From: Arthrobacter sp. MYb229
GTDB lineage: Bacteria > Actinomycetota > Actinomycetes > Actinomycetales > Micrococcaceae
Reading direction: 5' to 3'
DNA length: 64,000 nucleotides
Assembly (NCBI RefSeq): GCF_002975405.1
Contig: NZ_PCPS01000001.1
Location: 62,001 to 126,000, forward strand
Positions 38,197 through 46,502 of this stretch are shown here, piece after piece (position 1 is the stretch's first letter; each line of letters starts with the position of its first letter). A program made the translations under genes and the position numbers. The notes beneath the pieces were generated by a model. The model saw only the letters and a program-made list of their open reading frames with translations. It had not been told where the DNA came from and ran no database searches.

Positions 38197-39810
38197 ATGA
38201 AATCATATGCCCAGGGCGAAACAGGTGCACAGCTTCTCGACGAAACCATCGGCGCAAATTTAGAGCGTACCGTCGCCAAGTACGGTGAACGTGAAGCGCT
38301 CGTGGAGGTCGCCAGCGGAAGAAGATGGTCATGGAATGAGCTAGACCAGGCGGTCAACGACCTCGCACGCGGTCTGCTCGCGGCGGGCCTTCAGCAAGGC
38401 GACCGGCTGGGCATTTGGGCGCCGAACTGCGCCGAGTGGACGCTCACGCAATATGCCACCGCAAAAATCGGCGTGATCCTGGTGAACGTCAATCCGACAT
38501 ATCGCAGCCACGAATACTCCTACGCGGTCAATCACAGTGGCCTGCGAATGCTGATCACCATGTCCAGCTTCAAGACAAGCAACTATCGAGACATGGTCGA
38601 ACGCTGCGCGGTGGACACCCCAACCCTTGAGCGGGTGGTTTACCTCGACACCGAGGACTGGACCGAACTAATCCACGGCGGACAGGGCGTGGAAGCGGGG
38701 CAGGTCGCGCAACGCCTGGCGCAGACGGCCCCGGATCAAGCGATTAATATTCAATACACCTCGGGGACCACCGGATATCCGAAGGGCGCAACGCTCAGCC
38801 ATCGAAATATCTTGAACAACGGGTTCTTCGTCACCCAGACCATTCGGCTTGGACCGGAAGATCGGCTCTGCATCCCGGTGCCGTTTTATCACTGCTTTGG
38901 CATGGTGATGGGTAATCTCGGATGCACCGCGCACGGTACCACTATGGTGATTCCCGCCCCGAGCTTCGATGTCGAAACCACCTTGCGAGTCATCGCCGAG
39001 GAAAAATGCACGGGGATTTATGGGGTGCCCACCATGTTTATCGCCATGCAGAATCATCCCAGCTTCGGCACCCATGACCTGAGCACCTTGCGTACCGGAA
39101 TCATGGCAGGTTCGGTATGTCCTGTCGAGGTGATGCGCCGCTGCCTCGAGGAGATGAACATGACCGAGATTTCCATCGCCTATGGGATGACCGAAACCAG
39201 TCCGGTCTCCTGCCAGACGCGTGCCGATGACGATTTGGCGGCTCGCACGGAAACCATCGGCAGGGTGCATCCGCACCTTGAGGTCAAGATCGTGGACCCG
39301 GCAACCGGCGAGACGGTGGAGCGCGGGCAACCCGGCGAGTACTGCACCCGAGGCTACTCGGTAATGCTCGGCTACTGGAACGACGCGGCGAAAACCGAAG
39401 AAGCCATCGACTCGGAGAACTGGCTGCATAGCGGAGACCTCGCGGTGATGCGCGAGGACGGCTACTGCACCATCGTCGGGCGAATCAAGGACATGGTGAT
39501 CCGCGGGGGAGAGAACATCTACCCGCGGGAGATCGAGGAGTTCCTATTCGGGCATCCCGATATAGAAGATGTCTCCGTGGTGGGCGTGCCAAATGAAAAA
39601 TATGGAGAAGAGATCTGTGCCTGCATCAAGATGAAGGCTGGCAAAACGCCCCTTGGGGTCCAAGACATCAAGAACTTCGCCGAAGGGCAATTGGCGCACT
39701 ACAAGATCCCGGCCTATGTGATGATCCTCGATGAGTTCCCGATTACGGTCACCGGCAAGATTCGCAAGGTGCAACTGCGCGAAGACGCGGCGAAATCCCT
39801 GCTCAGCTAA
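38197..39810 (+). CDS. Long/medium-chain acyl-CoA synthetase (AMP-binding)
   Basis: 537 residues. ANL adenylation fold: YTSGTTGYPKGATLSH near residue 186, IAYGMTETSPVSCQ near 325, HSGDLAVMREDG, GRIKDMVIRGGENIYPREIE, and the C-terminal catalytic lysine in TVTGKIRKVQL. It activates a carboxylic acid, probably a fatty acid, to its CoA thioester; chain length is not readable. I start at ATG 38197 because the frame upstream to 38035 does not resemble the family, whereas LLDETIGANLERT right after this ATG does. No clear ribosome-binding site precedes it. Confidence 0.88.
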   Translation: MKSYAQGETGAQLLDETIGANLERTVAKYGEREALVEVASGRRWSWNELDQAVNDLARGLLAAGLQQGDRLGIWAPNCAEWTLTQYATAKIGVILVNVNPTYRSHEYSYAVNHSGLRMLITMSSFKTSNYRDMVERCAVDTPTLERVVYLDTEDWTELIHGGQGVEAGQVAQRLAQTAPDQAINIQYTSGTTGYPKGATLSHRNILNNGFFVTQTIRLGPEDRLCIPVPFYHCFGMVMGNLGCTAHGTTMVIPAPSFDVETTLRVIAEEKCTGIYGVPTMFIAMQNHPSFGTHDLSTLRTGIMAGSVCPVEVMRRCLEEMNMTEISIAYGMTETSPVSCQTRADDDLAARTETIGRVHPHLEVKIVDPATGETVERGQPGEYCTRGYSVMLGYWNDAAKTEEAIDSENWLHSGDLAVMREDGYCTIVGRIKDMVIRGGENIYPREIEEFLFGHPDIEDVSVVGVPNEKYGEEICACIKMKAGKTPLGVQDIKNFAEGQLAHYKIPAYVMILDEFPITVTGKIRKVQLREDAAKSLLS

Positions 39811-39823
39811 GGACTGCGGGAGC

Positions 39824-40426
39824 CTAGATGCGGTCGTGCTTGGCTAAACGCGCCAAGAGCCCCTGCTTCACGCTGGGCCATTCGTGCGGCAAAATCGAGA
39901 AAACCACGGTATCTCGCAAGGTGCCGGTGCGAGCGTCATACATGTGATTGCGCAACACCCCATCTTGCTTGGCGCCTAGCCGGGCGATAGCTTCCCGGGA
40001 CTGCCGGTTATGCCAATGCGTGCAGAAAGCCACGGCGATGCAGTCGAGCTCTTCGAAGGCGCGCTGAAGCAATAGGTACTTCGCGGCGGCATTGATGCCC
40101 GTGCCTTGGTGGGCAAGTCCCAGGAAGGTTGAACCGATTTCCACCCGACGATTGACCGCATCGATGTTGAGGTAGGTCGTCGCGCCCACTGCTTTGTTGC
40201 TTTGCAGATCGAGAATTGCGAACGGGGCCATCTTGCCTTCGCCCTGCAGGGCCAGCCGCCGCTCAATCTCGGAGTACATGGCTTGCGCCGAAGGGGTCTT
40301 AGCGAACCAGGCCTGGTCCAGCCCGTCGCGGGCCACCAGAGCGCTGAGATCTGCCGCATGCTTCGGGTCGAGCTGTTCGAGCCGGACACCGGCGAATTCT
40401 AGGGTGGGGGATGCGCTAAGGGCCAT
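39824..40426 (-). CDS. GNAT N-acetyltransferase (RimJ/RimL type)
   Basis: 200 residues. VRLEQLDPKHAADL at the start, GATTYLNIDAVNRRVEIGST, then HQGTGINAAAKYLLLQRAFE, which fits the acetyl-CoA pyrophosphate loop, and NRQSREAIARLGAKQDGVLR. These are typical of the RimJ/RimL branch that acetylates protein N termini or small molecules. Substrate unknown. It is convergent with the acyl-CoA synthetase, 13 bases apart. Confidence 0.88.
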   Translation of the reverse strand: MALSASPTLEFAGVRLEQLDPKHAADLSALVARDGLDQAWFAKTPSAQAMYSEIERRLALQGEGKMAPFAILDLQSNKAVGATTYLNIDAVNRRVEIGSTFLGLAHQGTGINAAAKYLLLQRAFEELDCIAVAFCTHWHNRQSREAIARLGAKQDGVLRNHMYDARTGTLRDTVVFSILPHEWPSVKQGLLARLAKHDRI

Positions 40427-40468
40427 GGCTGCAAGTCTATTGCAATCATGGCCCTGCGAAACTAAGAC

Positions 40469-41329
40469 CTACTTGGCGGCTCGGGTGAAGGCCAAGTCGA
40501 AGACCAAACGTCCCGCTTTCAAGGCCTTGCCTTCGAAGCTGGTGAGGATGCGACGCTCAAATCGTGGTGCCCAGCCACCTCGGTCATCGACAAATTCCGG
40601 TTCAGGGTCGAAGCCCTCCATGCCGTTCCGGCGCACCTTGGTCAGGTTGCTTTCCTCCCCGGCAGCGTTGCCGGGGTACTGGTTTTCGAAAGCCTGGTGA
40701 GCTTCCAGCACCTCGCGCATTTGCTCGGCATAGTTCGACCAGTCGGTGGCCAAGCGCAGTGTCCCGCCGGGTTTCAGCACGCGCGCGACCTTGTCCAGGA
40801 ATGAGGAGGTAATGAGGCGGCGCTTGTGATGACGCGGCTTGTGCCAAGGGTCCGAGAAGAAGATCCAGAGCTCATCGGCGCTATTCTCTTCGAGCATGAC
40901 CTCGAGTACTTCTGGCGCGTTGGCCTGCACCGCGCGAACGTTTTCCAACTCGAATGATTCAACCTTCAGCATCAGCTGGGCCAATCCCGGAAGGTACACC
41001 TCGACGGCCAGGTAATTGCGCTCGGGGTCATCCTTGGCGGCATTGGCGATGCATTCGCCCAAGCCCGTGCCGATTTCTACGATCAGCGGGGCGACGCGTC
41101 CGAATGCCTGCTCGGGATCCAAGCGGAAGTCGTCTGCCACCGAAGTATCTGCAATTTTACGCGGCGGCTCGATCACGTAGCGATCGGCGTTGCGGTCCCA
41201 AGCAGCTGCGCGGCGTCCTTGCAGCCGATTGCCTCTGCGTACGAAAGAGACCGGTTCGGCACGGAAATAAGATGGGTCTTTGGCCGCCTTGCCGGTGACT
41301 GCAGGCTGCTCTTCGCTACGTTCGCTCAT
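40469..41329 (-). CDS. trmB: tRNA (guanine-N7-)-methyltransferase
   Basis: 286 residues. SAM-binding motif VEIGTGLGECIANAAKDDPE near residue 95. Family motifs: YLAVEVYLPGLAQLM, FSDPWHKPRHHKRRL and the C-terminal TSFEGKALKAGRLVFDL. It methylates G46 in the variable loop of tRNAs. The N-terminal ~70 residues are a basic extension longer than in E. coli. I chose ATG 41329 (AGGAT nine bases upstream) over the open frame to 41389. Confidence 0.95.
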   Translation of the reverse strand: MSERSEEQPAVTGKAAKDPSYFRAEPVSFVRRGNRLQGRRAAAWDRNADRYVIEPPRKIADTSVADDFRLDPEQAFGRVAPLIVEIGTGLGECIANAAKDDPERNYLAVEVYLPGLAQLMLKVESFELENVRAVQANAPEVLEVMLEENSADELWIFFSDPWHKPRHHKRRLITSSFLDKVARVLKPGGTLRLATDWSNYAEQMREVLEAHQAFENQYPGNAAGEESNLTKVRRNGMEGFDPEPEFVDDRGGWAPRFERRILTSFEGKALKAGRLVFDLAFTRAAK

Positions 41330-41478
41330 GATTATTAATCCTAGCCGAGTACCGGCCGGCACAAACTTGGAATTTATAGGGCGTTGCACACCCGCGAAGC
41401 GGGCATCGAGAAATACTAGGGGGCGTTCCGGGTGTTCCCCTATGGCGAATAGCCGCCTCGAACAGGCATCCTAGAAGT

Positions 41479-41889
41479 ATGACAGATCTAGTGCGCGGTT
41501 TATTGAACATCATTTGGCTTGTTTTTGGAGGACTTTGGCTGGCGTTGGGCTATGTCCTAGCCGGTATCATCTGCTGCCTGTTGATCGTCACGATTCCTTT
41601 CGGCATCGCGTCATTCAGAATTGCCGGTTACGCGCTGTGGCCATTTGGGCGCACGGTCGTTGACCGCGGGCCGGTCGGCGCGTTTTCGACGTTGGGCAAC
41701 GTCATCTGGTTGATCTTCGCCGGTATCTGGATTGCCATCAGCCATGTGCTCACCGCGATCCCGATGTTCGTATCAATTATCGGCATCCCACTGGGCATCG
41801 CCAACCTGAAGATGATCCCGGTATCCTTGATGCCGCTGGGCAAGGAAATCGTTCCTTCCGACTACTTCATCGGCAACGTCCGCCGCTAA
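41479..41889 (+). CDS. yccF: YccF-domain membrane protein
   Basis: 136 residues with a duplicated unit of hydrophobic helices: IIWLVFGGLWLALGYVLAGI followed by TIPFGIASFRIAGYALWPFG, then VIWLIFAGIWIAISHVLTAI followed by IGIPLGIANLKMIPVSLMPL. The internal repeat defines YccF. Inner-membrane protein of unknown function. It is divergent from trmB. No strong ribosome-binding site; TAGAAG lies just before the ATG. Confidence 0.9.
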   Translation: MTDLVRGLLNIIWLVFGGLWLALGYVLAGIICCLLIVTIPFGIASFRIAGYALWPFGRTVVDRGPVGAFSTLGNVIWLIFAGIWIAISHVLTAIPMFVSIIGIPLGIANLKMIPVSLMPLGKEIVPSDYFIGNVRR

Positions 41890-41906
41890 AATCCAAGAGC
41901 AATATC

Positions 41907-41940
41907 AAGGCCGATTCCCATTATTCAGGGAGTCGGCCTT
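41907..41940. terminator. Bidirectional hairpin between yccF and the DinB gene
   Basis: AAGGCCGATTCCC pairs with GGGAGTCGGCCTT around an 8-base loop, with one mismatch. It overlaps the stop region of the convergent DinB gene (41925). Confidence 0.7.
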
Positions 41941-42461
41941 GCTGCCTTCACGAGACTTCTGCAACTTTCGGTGCGTGCGCCGAGCAGCTGTTCGCGAAGG
42001 ATTTCCGCATGCCCGCAGTGTTGGGCGAGCTCGCGCAGCAGGTGCAGCTGTATCCAGGCGAGCGAGAGCGGACCACGCCGATTTCCGGAAAGCACCGCAT
42101 CATCCGCCAGGCCTTGGCGGATCTGGCGAGAGCGGGCTACCGCTTGTCGATAAGCCCGGCTTACCGAGGCGATAGTGTCCCCTGGCGCCAGGTCAAATGA
42201 TTCATCCGGGGACTGCGGAATACCGAGTTCAGCGCGCGAGGCCCCGGTGGCTGCCTCGCCAAACCAGACCCGTTCAACAAACACCGCATGCTTCAGCAAC
42301 CCGAGCAGCGTGGTCTTCGAGGCAACCAAATGTGTCCTTGCCTCGGACTCGGTCAGCCCATCGAGATATCCAAGCAGCATCTGGCGATGCTGCCCAATGA
42401 ACACGTCCACCAGCTCGGCTGGGTCCTGGCGGTAGTGAATTGGGGCATCTGGATTGGTCAT
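41925..42461 (-). CDS. DinB/DUF664 protein, possible mycothiol-dependent transferase
   Basis: 178 residues. Four-helix DinB fold with metal-ligand histidines in LLGLLKHAVFVERVWFG and in HLLRELAQHCGHAEILREQL, the DUF664 pattern. Members use mycothiol or bacillithiol in detoxification; the substrate here is unknown. I chose ATG 42461; the frame stays open to 42662, but the added residues are not family-like. Confidence 0.85.
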   Translation of the reverse strand: MTNPDAPIHYRQDPAELVDVFIGQHRQMLLGYLDGLTESEARTHLVASKTTLLGLLKHAVFVERVWFGEAATGASRAELGIPQSPDESFDLAPGDTIASVSRAYRQAVARSRQIRQGLADDAVLSGNRRGPLSLAWIQLHLLRELAQHCGHAEILREQLLGARTESCRSLVKAARPTP

Positions 42462-42675
42462 GCGACATACTTTGCCAGTTTTGCTAGACAGGTCAAGACC
42501 GTGGCCTGCGATGCCTTGGCGGAATGGCAACGTGGATAGGCCCCGCCTTGCCTGAGCACGGCCTCGCCATCCGCAGATCGAGCCACGCCAAAGATCGCGC
42601 GTAGGCCCTTCGGCATCCCCGCGAGCCGAAGACCAGCAGGACCTGTACACGGGGCTGAACACAGGACTAGAATCT

Positions 42676-42689
42676 TGAACATGCGTTCA
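42676..42689. promoter_or_regulatory. Palindrome over the TetR start codon
   Basis: TGAAC-ATGC-GTTCA covers the tetR ATG (42681). A TAGAAT -10-like hexamer lies at 42668-42673, so transcription would begin inside the repeat. It could be the TetR autoregulatory operator. It also contains GAAC-N4-GTTC, the core of actinobacterial LexA boxes. Confidence 0.5.
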
Positions 42690-43373
42690 GCTAAGGGTGG
42701 GCAAGACCCTGCGGGAAGCACGTCGACCGCGTCGCCGCCGGGTAGCAGCGACCTGACCGCGCGCGCCAGGATCCGCGATGCGGCGGCCTACCGGTTCGCG
42801 GTGGAGGGCTTCGGCGCCTCGGTGCGGGCCATCGCCTCCGACGCCGGGGTGAGCGCCGGCCTGGTGATGCACCACTTCGGCTCGAAGGCCAAGCTCCGCG
42901 ACGCCTGCGATGAGAACATTCTGGCCACGATTCGCCGGCTCAAGCGCGAGCACGTCGCCGAGGCCGCCGCGGGCCAGAGCCTCATGCACATGTTCGCGGC
43001 CGCCGAGGAGAATGCGGCGGTCCTCGGGTACGTTCTGCGGTCCATGCAGGACGGCGGCCCGCTGGCCCGGGAGTTCATCGACCATATGGTCGACGACGCG
43101 GTGGGCTACAGCCGCGAGGGCGTCGCCGCGGGGGTGATCGTGCCCAGCCGGGACGAAGCGGCGCGGGCGGGCTACCTCACGCTTTCCGCGCTCGGCGCGC
43201 TGCTGCTGGAGGTGACGCTCAAGCCACCGGCGGACCCATCCGACCTCGCATCGATCGTCCGCGGCTACCTGAGCAGCAGCTACCTGCCGATGCTGGAATT
43301 GTTCACCGAGGGCTATCTCACCTCCCGTCGTGCGTTGGAGGACTGCCTCAGCTACATGTCCACCCCGCCCTAG
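42681..43373 (+). CDS. TetR-family transcriptional regulator
   Basis: 230 residues. A disordered ~25-residue start leads to the helix-turn-helix: ARIRDAAAYRFAVEGFGAS, then VRAIASDAGVSAGLVMHHFG and SKAKLRDACDE. The C-terminal part is a ligand-binding helical domain. It lies 104 bases upstream of an ABC-2 exporter operon on the same strand and is its likely repressor. ATG 42681 is preferred; TTG 42675 is in frame two codons upstream. The message may be leaderless. Confidence 0.9.
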   Translation: MRSAKGGQDPAGSTSTASPPGSSDLTARARIRDAAAYRFAVEGFGASVRAIASDAGVSAGLVMHHFGSKAKLRDACDENILATIRRLKREHVAEAAAGQSLMHMFAAAEENAAVLGYVLRSMQDGGPLAREFIDHMVDDAVGYSREGVAAGVIVPSRDEAARAGYLTLSALGALLLEVTLKPPADPSDLASIVRGYLSSSYLPMLELFTEGYLTSRRALEDCLSYMSTPP

Positions 43374-43477
43374 CGGGAGCCGGCAGCGTCCGCGTTGCGC
43401 CCTGGGCCGCCGGTGGCACCGGGCCCGGGCGCGCTGAGTAGCAACAACTGCGACAGGCATGTGAAAGTGAGTGAGCC

Positions 43478-44455
43478 ATGAGCACGACACCAGCTATCGA
43501 GATCCACGAACTGTCCAAGTCCTTCGGCAGGGTGCGGGCCCTGGACGGGCTGAGCCTGAGTGTGCAGCCCGGGGAGATCCGTGGTTTCCTGGGGCCCAAT
43601 GGGGCCGGCAAATCCACCACCCTGCGCGTTCTGCTCGGGCTGCTGCGGGCCGACGCGGGCTCCGCCCGACTGTTCGGCGGCGAGGTGTGGCGCGACGCCG
43701 TCAAGCTGCACCAGCGCATCGCCTACGTGCCCGGAGACGTCAGCCTGTGGCCCAACCTGACCGGAGGCGAGTGCATCGACTACCTCGCCCGGCTCGGTGG
43801 CCGCGCCGACAAGCGCCGGCTCAAAGCCCGCAAGACCGAGCTGCTGGAGCGCTTCGAACTGGACCCGCGCAAGAAGACGCGCACCTATTCCAAAGGCAAC
43901 CGGCAGAAGGTCGCTTTGGTTGCGGCCTTCCTGGCCGACGCGGAGCTGTACGTGCTCGACGAGCCGACCTCCGGGCTGGACCCGCTGATGGAGTCCGTGT
44001 TCACCGGGTACGTCCGCGAGGCCGGAGCCGCGGGCAAATCCGTGCTGCTCAGCAGCCACATCCTCTCCGAGGTCGAGAAGGTCTGCGACACCGTCACGAT
44101 CATCCGCAACGGGAAGGACGTCGAGTCCGGCACGCTGGAGGAGCTGCGGCACCTCACGCGCACCAGCGTGAGCGCGGTGGTCGGCGCGGACCCGTCGGCG
44201 CTCGCCGCGCTGCCCGGGGTCCATGACCTGGCCGCCACGGCCTTCGCCGGTGCCACCCGGGTCACCTTCGATGCCGACAACGCGCAGATCGGCGCCGTGC
44301 TGACGGCGCTCACCGCGCTCGAGGTGCGCAGCCTCAGCGCCACCCCGCCGTCGCTGGAGGACCTGTTCATGCGCCACTACGGCGACGTGCTCGACCCTGG
44401 CACCGCAGCGGTGGGCGGATCGCCGGAGGGCGCCAAGGGCGCGGGTGCGCGATGA
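43478..44455 (+). CDS. ABC exporter ATPase, drug/polyketide-resistance type
   Basis: 325 residues. Walker A GPNGAGKST near residue 46, signature YSKGNRQKVALVAAFL near 144, Walker B ELYVLDEPTSGLDPLM, H-loop LLSSHILSEVEKVCD. The YSKGNRQK signature replaces LSGGQ, as in DrrA-type ATPases that pair with ABC-2 permeases. A ~100-residue C-terminal regulatory domain follows. The stop overlaps the permease start (ATGA). Confidence 0.92.
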   Translation: MSTTPAIEIHELSKSFGRVRALDGLSLSVQPGEIRGFLGPNGAGKSTTLRVLLGLLRADAGSARLFGGEVWRDAVKLHQRIAYVPGDVSLWPNLTGGECIDYLARLGGRADKRRLKARKTELLERFELDPRKKTRTYSKGNRQKVALVAAFLADAELYVLDEPTSGLDPLMESVFTGYVREAGAAGKSVLLSSHILSEVEKVCDTVTIIRNGKDVESGTLEELRHLTRTSVSAVVGADPSALAALPGVHDLAATAFAGATRVTFDADNAQIGAVLTALTALEVRSLSATPPSLEDLFMRHYGDVLDPGTAAVGGSPEGAKGAGAR

Positions 44456-46122
44456 ATGCCCACCTCGCCTCCGCAACGGCCGCTGCGGCGGAGCGTTCGG
44501 CCCGCGGATCGGCCTTGGCCGGAACCGGAGCGCTGGTGCGGTTCATGCTGCGCCGGGACCGCGTGCGGCTGAGCGTATGGACGGCGTCGATCGTATTCTT
44601 CTACGCGTACTTCGTGGTGGCGCTTGGCGCCTTGGGCGATCAGGCGCGCGCCGGGCGCGCGCTGATCATGCAGACCCCGAGCGGCATCGCCATGGGCGGA
44701 CCGGGGTACGGCATCGAGAACTACACGGTGGGCGTCGCCATCGCCAACGAGGGCATCACCTGGATGGTCATGGGGCTCGCGATCATGAGCATCCTGCACA
44801 TCGTGCGGCACACGCGTGGCGAGGAGGAGAGCGGACGCTCGGAGCCGGTGCTCGCCCGGACGGTCGGGCGGCACGCGCCCGCGGTCGCGGCGGCAATCAC
44901 CCTGTGCGCCGTCAACGCCGTCATTGCGCTCGCCTCTGCGCTCGTCCTCTCCGGCGTGGGCGGGGCGGAGCTGGCTCTGGCCGACTCGTTCGCACTGACC
45001 GCCGGGAGCGGGCTGAGCGCCATGGTGTTCGGCGCGATCGCCTTGGTGGCCGCGCAGGTGACCGAGCACGGCCGGGGCGCGGTGGGCATCAGCCTCGCGG
45101 CGTTCGGTCTTGCCTTCATGCTCCGCGCCGCGGGCGATATCCAGCAGCGGCACGGCAGCGCGTTGTCGTGGTTTTCCCCGATCGCCTGGCCGCAGCAGAT
45201 GCGGCCCTTCGTCGACGTGCGGTGGTGGCCGGCCGCGCTGTGCCTCGTCGCCATCTTCGTGTTCCTCCTCGTCGGCGCCTTCCTCGGATCACGCCGCGAC
45301 TTCGGCGGGGGCCTGATTGCGGTTCGCGCGGGCCGGTCCGATGCCCGGGCGGTGCTGCGCGGGCCGGCCACCCTCGCCTGGCTCCAGCAGCGCACCGCGT
45401 TCAGCTGGAGCGCCATAGGGTTGGGCCTCATGTGGTTCGCCTCGGGCACCCTGTTGCCGGACATCACCTCCATGATCGCGGAAATCCCGGAGAGCAATCC
45501 GGTCTTCGCCGCGGTGTTCGGTGCGGATCCGAGCCAGTTCACCACGGCCTTCCTCGGGGTGATGATCATGTTCGCCATGCTGTGTTGCGCCGCATATGCC
45601 GTCGTGATGGGGCAGCGGGCCAAGGTGGAGGAAGGCGCCGGCCGTGCCGAAATCGCGCTGGCCAAGCCGATATCCCGGCATCGCTGGTTCGGCGCCCAAC
45701 TGCTGGTCGCGGCGCTGGGTACCGGCATGCTTGCCGCGGTCAGCATCTGGGCCATGTGGCTAGGCGCGGCATCCGTTGGCTACGCGGAACAGACGTTCGC
45801 TGACTATACCGGGGTGCTGTGGCCCTACCTTGTGGCCCTGGCCAGCTATCTGGGATTCGCCACGGTCCTGTATGCGTGGATCCCGCGGGCGTCGGGCGCC
45901 GGGTGGGTGCTGCTAATCTACACTTTCGTGATCGGCATGTTCGGCGGGCTACTGCAGGACCTGCCGGACTGGGTGCACGGAATCTCGCCCTTCTACTGGC
46001 TGCCGGCCGCGTTCACCGAGCAACCGGAGCTCGGGCACATGCTAGGGCTGGCGGGGGTCGCCGTCCTCTTGTTCGCGCTTGGCTTCGCCGGATTTCGCCG
46101 GCGTGACGTGCCGACCGGCTAG
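44452..46122 (+). CDS. ABC-2 permease, polyketide-antibiotic exporter type
   Basis: 556 residues with about 12 hydrophobic segments in two similar halves. Motifs seen: FMLRRDRVRLSVWTASIVFF, VRHTRGEEESGRSEPVLART and QRAKVEEGAGRAEIALAKPI. The last two are the repeated E-E-G/A-R-E-P-L-A-like cytosolic segment of the tetronasin-type exporter family. With the preceding ATPase it should expel a hydrophobic compound; the substrate is unknown. Confidence 0.9.
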   Translation: MNAHLASATAAAAERSARGSALAGTGALVRFMLRRDRVRLSVWTASIVFFYAYFVVALGALGDQARAGRALIMQTPSGIAMGGPGYGIENYTVGVAIANEGITWMVMGLAIMSILHIVRHTRGEEESGRSEPVLARTVGRHAPAVAAAITLCAVNAVIALASALVLSGVGGAELALADSFALTAGSGLSAMVFGAIALVAAQVTEHGRGAVGISLAAFGLAFMLRAAGDIQQRHGSALSWFSPIAWPQQMRPFVDVRWWPAALCLVAIFVFLLVGAFLGSRRDFGGGLIAVRAGRSDARAVLRGPATLAWLQQRTAFSWSAIGLGLMWFASGTLLPDITSMIAEIPESNPVFAAVFGADPSQFTTAFLGVMIMFAMLCCAAYAVVMGQRAKVEEGAGRAEIALAKPISRHRWFGAQLLVAALGTGMLAAVSIWAMWLGAASVGYAEQTFADYTGVLWPYLVALASYLGFATVLYAWIPRASGAGWVLLIYTFVIGMFGGLLQDLPDWVHGISPFYWLPAAFTEQPELGHMLGLAGVAVLLFALGFAGFRRRDVPTG

Positions 46123-46447
46123 GTGCAGTATCGCGGAGTCGCGCGCTCGCCTCGGCTGAACGGCATCGGTTGCCCATCGGTCCACGAGCCATGAGCTAAA
46201 AATCTGCGGCTCAGCCCCGTTGCCGTGCGAGGCTGCTTTCGCGGGGCACGCGCCAGGCCGCGGTGCTGGGGCCGAACAATCATGGAGTGCATTGTGCTCC
46301 GATGCGTGTACCGGAGCTGGGGGTGGGCCGCGCACCGTCTGCCCGTGCCTGGGCTGCCGGCGATACCTCGAGGCAAGCTATTTGCGTCGCGACGCGAATT
46401 TCTCGAAAAATATTTAGCAACCGCGGAATATCGATATGAAGAGTAGA
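46123..46447. other. 325-base gap before the clpB operator
   Basis: I see no gene, known RNA motif or clear terminator here. The last ~70 bases become AT-rich (TCTCGAAAAATATTTAGCAA near 46401-46420), as expected in front of the clpB promoter. Confidence 0.5.
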
Positions 46448-46468
46448 GTTGAGTTAAGTACACTCAAG
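46448..46468. promoter_or_regulatory. HAIR operator of clpB
   Basis: GTTGAGT-N7-ACTCAAG. The right arm is a perfect match to the HspR-associated repeat and the left arm has one change. TTGAGT (46449-46454) could also serve as the -35, with TATGGG 16 bases on as a weak -10. It lies 35 bases upstream of the clpB start. Confidence 0.85.
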
Positions 46469-46502
46469 TTTATGGGTTCACCCTCAGAGAGAAAGGATGC
46501 GC

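Noticed and set aside
44445-45803. 452-residue Arg/Gly-rich frame within the ABC-2 permease gene
   Set aside because: Frame-shifted reading of a GC-rich membrane-protein gene; composition is not protein-like.
42681-46122. The tetR-ABC exporter genes as a recently acquired island
   Set aside because: Counted lines are 68-72% GC, but several core genes here reach 67-68% as well, and no flanking repeats, tRNA or integrase are visible.
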